Below, piece by piece: positions 1 to 12,000 of a DNA stretch of 64,000 nt. The notes beneath the pieces were generated by a model. It saw only the letters and a program-made list of their open reading frames with translations, did not search any database and was not told where the DNA came from. The position numbers were made by a program, and so were the translations under genes. Positions within the stretch are counted from its first letter, which is position 1; the number at the start of each line of letters is the position of its first letter. Source of the stretch: Spinacia oleracea (lineage: Eukaryota > Streptophyta > Magnoliopsida > Caryophyllales > Amaranthaceae); contig NC_079492.1 of assembly GCF_020520425.1 (NCBI RefSeq), positions 141,550,361 to 141,614,360 of the forward strand, written 5' to 3'.

Positions 1-1
1 T

Positions 2-532
2 TAGGGATGGAATGGGTGGGATTTAGTTCGGGTGGAGCATCACCCGCATCCATCACCCGCATTACTCATCACCCACATTCCGTCCATTCATCACCCGCGG
101 GTGAACCAGGTGGATCGGGTGATATTCGGGTGAAAATGGTAAACCATTAAAAAATCACCACCTAATAATATGCATAATAATTAACCAAAAGAGAAAAAAT
201 TATATACCTACATTCATCTCCGAAACATATAATTATTTCTTATTACGCATAACTTATAACTATAAAAAAACAAGCATTAACTTTAATAAGTAATAGATTT
301 ATGAACACATTTTATGTTTAAATATAAATATAAATAATATATTTAAAATAAACGGATGACGGATTGGGTGGTAAACGGGTGATGGATAAAAAAACATCAA
401 CCGGATCCGACCCGCATCCATCACCCGCTTCACCCATCAACCGCTTTTCATCCATTTAATTCGAATTTTCATCCGTTTAATTGTAACGGGTGACCAGGTT
501 CATGGATCATCCCCTGGATATTTTCATCCTTA
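2..532. mobile_element. hAT-like non-autonomous element (possible)
   Basis: The block starts TAGGGATGGAA and ends with a sequence whose reverse complement is TAAGGATGAAA, which looks like diverged hAT termini. Between them are clusters of ATCACCCGC/GCGGGTGAT-like words at both ends and an AT-rich middle. Only one base lies before the left end, so an 8-bp target duplication cannot be tested. Confidence 0.4.
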
Positions 533-824
533 CTTATTATACACAGACCCTCGGTCTAAACGAGTAGACTAAGACTTCATGTATATATTATCCCACATAA
601 ATAAAAGCACTAAAAAAAGGGCAGCTATCACCTTTTACACAACACCCATGTTTGAAAATACGTTACACACTTCCCCTCTTCAATTTTTTCTCCCTATCAT
701 TCCATATGTTCCCACTACATCTTCTTCCTCCAAACTCCACCCCTAAAAAAACCAACAGAAAAATAACCAAGCCGAACCCACTGAACCCATACTAGATCCG
801 CCACCGGCCTTCGAAAACCCAGAA
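533..824 (+). promoter_or_regulatory. Upstream region and 5' leader of the LRR receptor kinase
   Basis: This is 292 bases of non-repetitive sequence before the receptor-kinase start codon. It becomes C/T- and A-rich from about 660, which fits a 5' untranslated leader. I see no TATA box that I would commit to. Confidence 0.3.
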
Positions 825-3800
825 ATGGTTAAAACTTTCAAACAAAACATTCCCCTTCTCCTCACTTTCTTCTTCTTGTTAAACTCATTTCAACCCATTT
901 TAGGAGATACAGAGTTAAGAGCTTTAATGGACATAAAAGCATCTTTAGACCCAGATAACAAAATCTTAAAAACATGGCAAAATGATGGTGACCCTTGTAG
1001 TGGTTCATTCGTCGGAGTTGCTTGTAATGAACACCGGAAAGTTGCTAATATTTCATTGCAAGGAAGAGGACTCACCGGAAAAATGTCTCCGGCGATCGGA
1101 GATTTGAAGTGTTTATCAGGTCTTTACTTACATTTTAATTCTATCTCTGGTGAGATTCCGAGGGAAGTTGGTAAACTTACTGAGCTCACTGATCTTTACC
1201 TTAATGTCAATAATTTTACTGGGATTGTTCCTCCTCAAATCAGTCACATGACTAATCTTCAAGGTTAGTGATTTTTTAATTATTTTAATTTTTTGTCTTA
1301 AAATTAATTAGTGGGTAATGTTAAATTGTTGCTGACCATGTCAAAGTTAAACAATTTCGTTTTTTAATTTTATTTTTACTAGTTTTCATTTCATGCTATG
1401 CAGGGATTTTTTTTAAATTAATTTTTTGTTACATTGTCTCTGTAACACATACTTCTTATAAAATTTCAAAAAACAGAAGATCATGCATTTACTATGTGTC
1501 AAAATTGATTTTGAATGTGAAACAAATAAAACTAGTTGGATGAGAAAAGGCATGGAATTATAGCATTTGAGTAGAAAAGGAAATGACAGGTAAAGAGAGA
1601 ACTAAACATTTGTTTTACAGTATTACTCCCTTCCTCTCTTTTTGTTCTTTACGTTTTTCTTTTTGGGTGTTTTAAAATGTTATTTACATTTCCTTTTATA
1701 TTATTACATAAATGCTTTAATATTCTATCAAAATTTATGTCCAATGATTATTTTAACCAATTAAATTCATTGGGTTATTTAATCTCTCAGGCTTTTCGAT
1801 TGAGACATTAAATTTTTCTCATTTTCCCAATATCAAAATTTTGATAAGAGTGAAAACATTATAAATAAACATAATTTGTCTTGTTTAAATAAAATAAAAA
1901 AAATAGAGGAATCTCAATGCACATTAATTAGTCGTTAAAACACGTACAAAATACCAAATGTAAAGAATAAAAAGAGACGGAGGGAGTAGTATAGATGTAT
2001 AAATTCAGGCGGGTAATTGAAATATTTTTACGGACGAAATACACTGACTTTGAGATGACAGAGGTGAAATTAATGGTTTTAATTTGAAATGTTAGGGAAT
2101 TTTTGCAACTTGGCATTGATAATGAATGTTTTGTCTGTAATACTACTGTTATCTAGAAGTGGAGTTATTTTAAAAGTTGAATATTTAGTTGTTGGTGGGT
2201 TTCAATAATTGAAGGCCACCGAGATCTTGCTTATGTGGTCAAGAGAAAATAGAGGTCACCTCTAGCTACGTGCTACATCACTAAGATATTGTACGTCTTA
2301 GGTGCACCTAGATATTTTATCGTGTGCTAATTAAGATTAATGCCGTATTATTATCTTTGTCAGGCTGAATATGTATTATTGAATTGTTAAAATCGACATG
2401 AGACTTTATGTGTAAATTCATTAACTATTACCTCAAGTTATGTATTTGTGTTAAACAAGCCTTAATAATCAATTAAGAACTAGGTTTATCTTCAAACAAA
2501 CGCGGTAAAATGATGGAAATTTGATCAAGTTATGACGCAGTCGGAAAAGCAAGCGCTAATCTTTAGAACGAACGAACAGATTTACGAGCGATAAATCTGT
2601 AAAAACTCCGGAATCCACCTGAAAAGAGTTAAACTCTCAAAATTTTATTATCAAAAGAATAGTTGATTTCTAATGACGAAAATAAAGCGTTTAAATTGTT
2701 AACACAAAACCCTAATACGAAACGGAATTAAAAACAAAAGTCGGAAATAATTAAAAAGCAGTTTTCGAGCCCCAAAACGAACTCGTGGGCCCGTTTCCTT
2801 TCCAAAAACATATTCTATTAAGCAATTGGACACCGGAGGTCCGACTAGTAGAAATCATTTCAGCAATTTTCGACGATTTGCTTATTTATCGAATCGTGCA
2901 GCCATCCTTCCTACGTCAAGTTACATTCAAACATTAGTCTCAAATGTAGGTTGTTTCTGGTACATTATGCAAGAGGTTCAGTGTTTTAGTCGAATATAGT
3001 TGGTTTCGTGTACATATCTGCAATTAGTGTTGGGTGTTTAAGACTAATTATGTATGGTGTGTTTTAAAGAACGATTAGTAAGCTTATCCTGATATATACT
3101 TGACCAAATTGCAGTGCTAGACCTATGCTGTAACCGGTTGACAGGCAACATTCCTACACAACTAGACTCCTTGAGCAAGCTTGGTTCTCTGTCTTTGCAG
3201 CATAATCAATTAAACGGTTCTATTCCTCCAAGTTTGGGCAGTTTGGATATGTTAAAGAGACTTGACTTAAGCTATAATTATCTTTCTGGACCGATTCCTG
3301 TAACCATAGCCAACATCCAAACGCTTCAAATTCTGGATGTTCGGAACAATTCTTTCTCAGGAGCTATTCCCACCTGTAAGTCTCTCATCTATCATCTTAT
3401 TATAGACCCTGATAGAGTATAAAACTAATCTTGTGGCTTCAACCATCAGCTTAACCTTTTGGTTGAGTTGGTCCTCTGACAGACCCTAACTGATATATTA
3501 CATGGCGAAGTAGATTTAACTTCTTTCTTTTTGAACAAAAATTGTAGCATTGAAGAGATTGGACAAGGGGTTACTATATGGAAACAATACAAAGTTATGT
3601 GGATCAGGATTCCTTGCATTGAGAGCTTGCACTACCTTTGACAACACGAATGTAGATTTCGACACACCTCGTCCATTTGGTTCATTCTTCAAAAACCACA
3701 CGGAAACAAACCATGATGAACCCAGGAACGCGAGTCTCCAAACTAACAATAGTAGCTCTACTACTGCATACTCCAAATCCACGAAATTCCCTCAAATAGT

Positions 3801-5477
3801 CGTTGTTGTTGGGGTGATCACAGCTTCAGTAATACTAGCAGCTGTAGCATTTCTGACGTTTTTCAGATACAGACGGCATAAACAGAAGATTGGCACGATG
3901 ATTGAACCCTGTGAGAGTCGGTTCAGCACTGACCATGCAGTTGATCTGCACAGCAAGAACGCCTCACCGCTAGTCAGCCTAGCGTACTCCACAGGGTGGG
4001 ACCCACTAGCGGATGGTTTAAACAGCGGAGACCTCTCCCAAGAGGCTCTTCAGAACTTCAGGTATAACTTGGAGGAAGTTGAATCTGCAACACAGTACTT
4101 TTCAGAAGCGAATTTGTTAGGAAGAGGGAACTTCTCAACTGTTTACAAAGGGGTTTTGAGAGACGGGTCTGTTGTAGCCATTAAAAGTATTAGTGTAAAT
4201 AGCTGCCAATCTGAAGAAGCAGAGTTTGTGAAGGGGTTGAACTTGCTTGTTTCACTCAGACATGAAAATCTTGTCAGTTTGAGAGGATACTGTTGTTCAA
4301 GAGGTCGAGGAGAGTGTTTTTTCATCTATGATTTCGCGCCTAAAGGAAACCTCTTAAAGTATCTTGATGTCAGTGAGGGAAGTGATCATGTTCTTGAATG
4401 GTCTGTTAGAGTTAGCATCATCAAAGGCATCGCTAAAGGTAAATATCACGTCATAAAATTAGTTTCATACACGGATATTTACCACCTTTTAAGTTTCATG
4501 TTTTTGTATTTACCACCTTTTAAGTTTCATGTTTTTGTATTTACCACCTTATAAAATGCAATTTCACCGTATTTACCACCTTAATTTTATGAAATGTTTT
4601 AAATTCACCACCTTTTAACGGTTTTCATCCCACTTTCAGTCCATGTGAATGTTATTTAACTAACTTCTTTAATTAAAAACCTAATGAAAGAGAAGAAAAA
4701 TTTAAAAGTTGGTTAAAATGGAGCTCACATGGACGAAAAATCGGATGAAATTCGTTAAAACCGGTGAATACGCCATAAAATTAAGCTGGTAAACATGAAA
4801 TTATATTTTAAAAGGTGGTAAATACAAAAAGCTGAAACTTAAAAGGCGATGAATATGAAAAACTCCTTACACAGCTAGGTATCAGCTTTACCAATTGCCA
4901 AATACACCATTTTCATCTGAAAAATTACAAACTTCAACCCTGTATTACTTTCTTTGCGTGTATGTCTACTGATGTTGTTGGTTTTCCATGTACAGGTCTG
5001 TGGTATTTGCATGAAAAAACTGAAAGTAAACCATCAGTGGTTCACCAAAATATATCAGCAGAGAAGATAGTATTAGACAACCAGTATAACCCATTGATCT
5101 TGGATTCAGGGTTACGTAAGATACTAGCCGATGACACCATCTTCTCAGCTCTCAAAATGAGCGCGGCCATGGGATACCTAGCCCCGGAGTATATAACCAC
5201 TGGTCGATTCACAGAGAAGAGTGATGTGTATGCATTTGGAGTGATAGTTCTACATGTTATTTCCGGAAATCAACAACGAACAAGTGTGATGAGATCAGCT
5301 GCTGAGTTTTCCAAATTGGAGGATTTTGTCGACCAGAACCTCAATGGGAAATTCTCCATGACAGAAGCCGCGAAGTTGGTGAGACTCGGGTTGAGTTGTA
5401 CACATGAACTCCCAGATGAAAGACCCAACATGGAGTCTGTTGTTCAAGAGCTGAATAAACGCAATAGTGGTTCTTGA
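825..5477 (+). CDS. LRR receptor-like kinase with degenerate catalytic motifs (690 aa)
   Basis: The exons are 825-1263, 3115-3375, 3548-4438 and 4996-5477. All junctions are GT..AG and keep phase 1, giving 690 residues. The protein starts with a signal peptide (about 1-27), followed by an LRR N-terminal cap and about five leucine-rich repeats (for example LDLSYNYLSGPIP) to about residue 230. A single membrane helix lies near 316-339 with RYRRHKQK on the cytosolic side. The kinase domain opens with GRGNFSTVYKG (from 425) and the VAIK lysine (about 446). The HRD triad reads HQN (547-549) and the DFG motif reads DSG (567-569), so phosphotransfer is doubtful; APE is present as LAPEY. A plasma-membrane receptor or co-receptor pseudokinase role is inferred. 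The length fits the small plant LRR-RLK subfamily with this substitution. The ligand is unknown. Confidence 0.93.
1626..1986. mobile_element. Stowaway-like MITE in receptor-kinase intron 1
   Basis: A 361-bp element has inverted ends (CTCCCTTCCTCTC left, the complement of GAGACGGAGGGAG right) and sits between TA dinucleotides at 1624-1625 and 1987-1988. Related copies are at 31652 and 41006. It lies inside the 1.85-kb first intron; the rest of that intron (1264-3114) has no coding signal that I recognise. Confidence 0.75.
4465..4870. mobile_element. Inverted-repeat element in receptor-kinase intron 3
   Basis: The left arm carries a 31-bp unit containing TTTACCACCTTTTAAGTTTC, repeated about three times (4480-4560). 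The right arm near 4795-4865 is its complement (AAAGGTGGTAAATACAAAAA). The arms extend about 130-160 bp each with mismatches. I could not fix the exact ends or a target duplication. It resembles a Mutator-type or foldback MITE and makes up most of intron 3. Confidence 0.55.
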
Positions 5478-6024
5478 AGGGGAATAGATGAAAGTAATAG
5501 CTGAGAATCTAATGAGTGATTTAATTCGAGTTTTAACATTTTTTGTCAGGAGGTCATAACTTAATGTTGGGAGTGTAAAGATATGTAAATTAGGCTATTA
5601 TATAGGGTTTTAAAATGATTTTTTCTTTGATTGTTTCTGTAATAATGTGAATCTGCTCTAACCAGAAATCTAAGAACAATCCAAAAGCTTAACAATAGTG
5701 AACCAGGAGCAAAAATGTGATCACAAAGAAGGTGCAAATTTGAAACTGCAGTTAAAAGGGAAGGCAAAATGTCTTGTTTAGTGGCAAAGATAACAAATGA
5801 GGACTACATTTTTATATATCCTCCAACAACAAGGACTACATTTTGTTAGCCTAAGTTCTATCTATTCTCCCTATGGTATCAGTAATCTTTTAAGTAAAAC
5901 AAAAAACAGCCTCTTTATTTCGACCAACACCAGCTTAGCTAAGCCTTGTAGGAGGAAGCTGCGTAACTGTTTACAGAAAAGGAATCCACGACACTTGGAA
6001 AAAAGTCGATGAACACCAGAAAAC
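5478..6024. other. Convergent 3' flanks of the receptor kinase and IBA57 genes
   Basis: Only 547 bases separate the two stop codons, so both 3' untranslated regions must fit here. There is no recognisable repeat and no convincing ORF. The AT-rich stretch at about 5560-5650 could carry the receptor-kinase polyadenylation site. Confidence 0.4.
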
Positions 6025-9000
6025 TCAAGCAGTATCATCAAGAAACCACTCAGCGGGCCACCAGTTGGGTCTAACAGCAACCACCTTCACATCCTCATTT
6101 CCTTGTATAGCAAGAGCATTAGGCCCTTTGAAGGCTTCCTCCAAACGAAGAAGACCAAGTCCACGAGACCCGAGTGCGGTAGTCACAGCCCCAACCTTCT
6201 TGCCTGATGATCCATCTACCACTACTGACCCAGGAGCGACTTTCTGCTCTACTTCTGGTAAAAAAAGAAAGAGAATGTGGATATTCAAAGCATACAGAGA
6301 AAAATAGAGCAAGAGAAAGTATTGTAAAAGTAACTAGGTTAACCTTTCCCATTATCATCAACAAACTTCAAAGGAAGTACACGTTTTCGGATGACACCTC
6401 GATGGTGTGTTCGAGCAACTAATTCTTGCCCCACATAACACCCCTTGTCAAAACTTATTGCATTTAAACCTGCAAGGTTGAATTCTAGAGGAATAGCCTC
6501 ACCTGCAATATACAAAGAGAATGTTTATTTTGCTGTTTCTTTGTTGTGCAACGGAATGGAATTTCAGCTCAGCAAAAGCTACAAGAGATCGATTTCAAGT
6601 CTACCAGTAACTCATGGTTAGTAAGGGGAATTAAAAAGGAAATAAAGTTTCCAAGTACATGCTGCAAAGCCAAATGAAGTTGGAAAGGCAAAAGAAAAAC
6701 TTATGAAGAATTGAAGATATGGTAAAGAACAGACCTTTCGGGATCTCATTTGGACCTTCTGCAACCCCTTTCTCTAATCTCCATAGTTGATAATTTTCTT
6801 CAGCAGCTTCTTTGTCTGCCTCAACCAACGGAGCTGCAACAACCAATGAACAACTTCAAACTCAATTCTTCCCTATACTGCTCTAATACTGATAGCATAG
6901 CACTACAAAGGAATAGCTCCTGCTACTAAATAAACTCACGCGGACTCCCGGAGGGAAATATTCCTCTAAAGCCAAGACAATCCAACCTAGGATCCTTGAA
7001 CCACTGCCACCCACATTCACCCCCTTGTGAAGATGACATAGATGAGCTATCAATACTCCCACCATAACCAACACCAGCAACCTCTGGTTCTTCAACAGAC
7101 AAAGATTTTTCAGACAACTCCCCACCATAACGCTGCCAACAACAGAATTTATCTCCCATGTGGTCAATGTCAACCTTAGACCTCAACCGGTATCTACATG
7201 ATTACGGCAACACAAAATATCAGACTAAAGAAGAAAGTTCTAAACCAAAGGCAGCAACATCTAATTACCTAAATAAAAAGCTGATCCCCAGACCCAATCC
7301 ACATGACACTACATAGAATTTCGTTATGACAATAATCCTGTGGTCTTGTTTCTTCTGAGTAGAAGCAGTAATTTGAAAATTTAGTACTAGACCACACTAA
7401 TTCTTTGGTCAATGCCTAAGACATAGCTCTTGCCCTGATACAAGCTGCAGGATGCATAAGCAAAACGATTAAGCTACTACACAAGTTTTAGACATCAATT
7501 ACTAAAGCTCTATCACCTCTGTTAGATATAAACATCAGTTAAGGTTAACAAATAAGCTAACAGTGCTAAAATTCCGTTGTAATACTCTTCATGTCATTGC
7601 AGTTACTAAATTACTTGTGCTCCACTACCAGCCACTCAGAATATATTGTTAGCAGTTGTGGAATCAAATCTATCTCAGGGACCTTTCTATTTTAACTGCT
7701 TCCCTGGTTACCCGATTTCTTCACGTGATTGTGATGCCTTCACCTTAAGTGTTGTGACGAATGGGGTACCTTTGGCGTTGACATACAGAGTAGTGTGTCA
7801 CCTAGCAAGGTGTGGAAATCAAGATTCGGGAAATCCAAGGAGAAACAACTTATTTTTAACCCATGGCCATTATCGGGACTCAAAGAACTACTAAATGGGA
7901 CGACGTGCAATTTCAAGAGTCGTGGACTCAATATAAACCATACTTAAGGAAAAGAGTGGGATAATGGAAGAGTTCTCAGTATTGGTCTGAAGCTCCAAGG
8001 TATAATGCACTAAGATATAGAAGTAGGTGATTGTTTTAACTCTTTTAAGTTTGAATTCAGTTTCTGTAGCCTGTACTATTTTCAGTAGTCAGTTCTTGAT
8101 GTACATAAGATATCGATGTTATTTTTCTTGGAAGGATTCTGAAAAAACAAAAAGCATTAGTTGCTGGAATTAGTGTGTTGGTCAATTTGTGTTTGAGCAT
8201 ATATCTCAAAGGATATGTATTTTAATAACAGTATGGACCTGAAGTTGATTGCATTACTTAGTATCATCATTATCATCATTATCATTACCCCATTGCCTCA
8301 AAAAGGCTCCCGCAAGAAGCGGGGTAAGGGGGGTCGGACGTACGCAACCTTACCCCTGCAATTGCAGAGAGGTTGTTTCCAATTGACCCAAAAGAGATAA
8401 CGGGACAACGGGACGACCATCTTCTACTTCATGGAAAGGAAGCGAAGAGGTATTAAGAGCCATTTTGATTTAGTCCATTTCATCCCACAGCCAAAAGAAC
8501 AAATGAATCTTTGGCTCCATCGAAAATGGACATATTGCATTACTTAGTATAAACTTATAAATAGATTTGCATTGTCTAGTACTCTTAGACTCTTTTATAC
8601 TTAGTATAAACTTATAAATAGATTTGCATTGTCTAGTACTCTTACACTCTTTTACAAGAAAAGTTGATACAAGAAATTTGGCAGAATCTTTTTACTATAC
8701 ATCCAGAATCTCCAATTCTCTGTTTTCTAGATGATTTTACAGAAGTAGTTGACATCTTTGTAGCGCACTACCGCTAAACAAAAACATAGAAGCCAATGGT
8801 AAGAACCATAGCAGCTGTTATCTCCTGCCGGTTATTCAAGAGTCATTATGAGGCTCGTGACACCCTTGCAGATTAGCAATGCTTGTGAGTGTAGAGACCA
8901 ACATATCTGATATTGCTTAATTTTCTTTTTTTCCATCTGTACTCTACCTAACTCGGCTAACTGTATGAATTAGAAAGTTGATAACCCCTACTAAATGCTA

Positions 9001-12000
9001 TTTCGTTACAAACCCTAATCCTAAATGTCGTGACTAGTGGTCTAGACTCTAGAGGGATGCCTTTGGCATTGACAATTTCACATACAGAGTAGTTTTTCGG
9101 GAAATGGTGGATGAAGGGAGCTGGCCTTTTGAGACAAAACTTATTTTCAACAAGCTACTTAGATTTGTGTTTTTGAGCATGTATCTCAAAGGATTTGTGT
9201 TTTTGAATATTAGTATAGAATAGTCAAAGGAATTGTGTTTTTGGTTGTTAGTATAGAATTGAATTTGATTGTATCCTTGAGTAGATTGGTATTCTTACTT
9301 TCTCATAAGGAAATTCGTAGTAAAATGGTTGAGAAACAGGACAAGCACCCGAAAAAAGAAAAACCAGTACGTAGCAATGCTTTGACAAACATATCAAAAA
9401 AAATATATGCATAATAAACTATCCCTTCCCCTTTGTACCAATGCTTTTAAATTGCAAAAGCGACATTAAATGTGCCAAAAAAAATGAATTTTTTTTGTGT
9501 TTGGTAAATGTTGTTGATGTTGGGTTTGCTGTTGATGAGAGAGAAAAGATAAAATAGTATATTTTATTAGGTTGAGTTCAAACTCTTAATTCGATGTTGC
9601 TATACATGCTCTTATGTTAGATGCAATATGGTTTTCAAGGTAATACGTTTCTGATCCAAGCAAGAAACAACACCTTAGGTTACTTACCGAACACAATCAA
9701 CTAAATAAGTTACGCACAAAGTGTCTGGAGTACATTATTCGTAAATGATTTTTACTCAGTATTATTTTGTACGAAGTAGTTGGTACTTAGTAGTTAGTAC
9801 TCATCGTAAATGATTAGTGGAACTCTGGTATCAACATCTAGTTCTATGCACATACTTTTTTCTCCAAAAACAAATTGCATGACCTCATTAGCATCCAGCA
9901 AGGTGGCGTTCTCTAAGACTTAGCGGAGTGACGTGAGAAGTCTACATTAATGCAATTGTATGCAAAGGGGAGACTTTAGGAAGACCTATGATAAGGACTT
10001 CAGAAATGAGAAGGTATATCTACAATGATAGAGAAAGAAGATAGATGGACACATTTTTTTTCTTTCTAAAAGACAACCAATGAAAGAATGCAAGGACAAT
10101 GATTAAAAGCTAAAGTATCTTTTAATTAATTAATTACAGCGTAGTTGGAAAGAAAAAAATTATGTACTAGCAGGAAAAATCTGGAGTGTCAAAACCCCTG
10201 TTTCTCCATTATAAATATTCTGATCATTACTTAGGCAAACCATAGGAAAGGAACGAGATTTCTACAAAGATTGTGTGTCTTGGTCAATATTCTACTCTTA
10301 AATCTCTTGAAATTCTTGTCAGCAGTAACTGCCAGTAAGTACAAATAGGTAAGTATTGCTTCTGTTCGAATTCAGTTGTCACGACTGAAACAAATTTATA
10401 GTATAATGTTTTATGTTGTTCAGGGAAAATCGACGAGTACTAAGCTTGCTAGTGAAGAGGATGGCAGCTTTCAAATCAAAACGAACTTGGAAGGTTGGAA
10501 TACCCTAAGATTCCTGTTGATGAAGTTTACAGTAGTATTCATAATAGCATTATGACGAATTCTGAGATTCTTTCTGGTCTAAAGCTAAAGAAATATTAAG
10601 GATTTTTCCAAGCTATTCTGTAAAAGATTTTGCACAAAACCCTGACACTGAAAGCAAATGACCAGAATATATCCCTTAAGTTACTAAAAGGTTTTAACAA
10701 GCTTAGAAACAATGAATATGTGCATGGTCTGGTCCAAATAGCTATTAAGCCAATGATGAACAATGGGTTAGGAGCTCCAGCTCCAGTAATAGTGTGCCTT
10801 AAATATGCTAGGATGCTTATGTTTGATATATCTTTGTTATCAGTTGTGGAATCAGATCTATCTCAGGGTCCTTGCTACTTTAACTCCTGCCCAAGTTATT
10901 CAATTCCTTGGAAAAAACGTGAATTCCTTACCTTAAATATTTTGACAAGTTGAGTGCCTTTGACATTGACATACAAGGTCGTGTGCAAGGTATCGACGGA
11001 TGCGGCCTTAGATATAAGGGAGTCAGTTAGGGGAGAAACAACTTATTTTCAACCCATGGCCTGAAAGCATCACTAAATGGGATGAGGTGCAATTTCCAGA
11101 GTTGTGGACTCGTGCGTAAACTAAAGGCTGAAGAAAAATATTGGGAGATGGCCATGTCATATCAAGGTTTCAATCAGCTAGAGAAACAGATGATTGTGTA
11201 GTGATGAATTCTTCACTATTAACCTTAACCTTTAGGGTATGTTGCATTGAAAGGGTGTTGTTTCAAGTTTAATTTCAGTTTCTGTACTGTTTTAAGGAGC
11301 CAGGCCTTAGTAAGGTCAAGATAGTGATGTAAATCTCATGTTCGAGAACTGTGAAGGATGCATTAGTAGTTGGAAATTTGGAATTGGTGTGTTTGTCCAA
11401 TTGCAGCCCCTTTAATTTGTATTTTTGAGCATGTATCTCAAAGAATTCGAAATTTTGAGTTTAATATAGAACAGAGATTGATTGCATTTTTAGTATAATG
11501 GTAATTCCAGTGTCAGTGAAAATTCAAACCAGTAGCACAGAGATGCCTCAAAGAGAAACAGGGTATGCATCCGGAAAATATCAGTAAAAACTATAACAAA
11601 TTATCTATTGTAGTTAATACGGAGTGCTTAGTGCAGTGATCTCTCACACCACGAATTCATTTCAGATAAGCTTGTTTCTACATTGGCTAACTACTGGTTA
11701 CGGTCTTACGACGTACAGACTTACAGTAAGAAAACTCACAAAGGGAAGTGTTTTTCTTCAACTCTCTATTCAGTCTTCATTTCAGTCTTTTATCATGCTA
11801 TAGTTGGGAATTTTATTTTGAATCCTTGGTTAATATGCTAAATTTGATCAATTTTATGATGGACAGCCATTTCACGAAGCCGCTCTTCCAAAAAGCTCTA
11901 ACTAGCTTTTTAAAATTAGACTTTTTGACTCAAACCTGTCTTGCAGTCTCTCTTAACCGAACACTTCCATTAGAGGTTTGGACTTGTGCAACCTCTCTTT

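Noticed and set aside
8257-8290. Possible CRISPR-like or regulatory repeat
   Set aside because: It is only a short ATC/ATT simple repeat; CRISPR arrays are not expected in a plant nuclear segment and no spacer structure exists.
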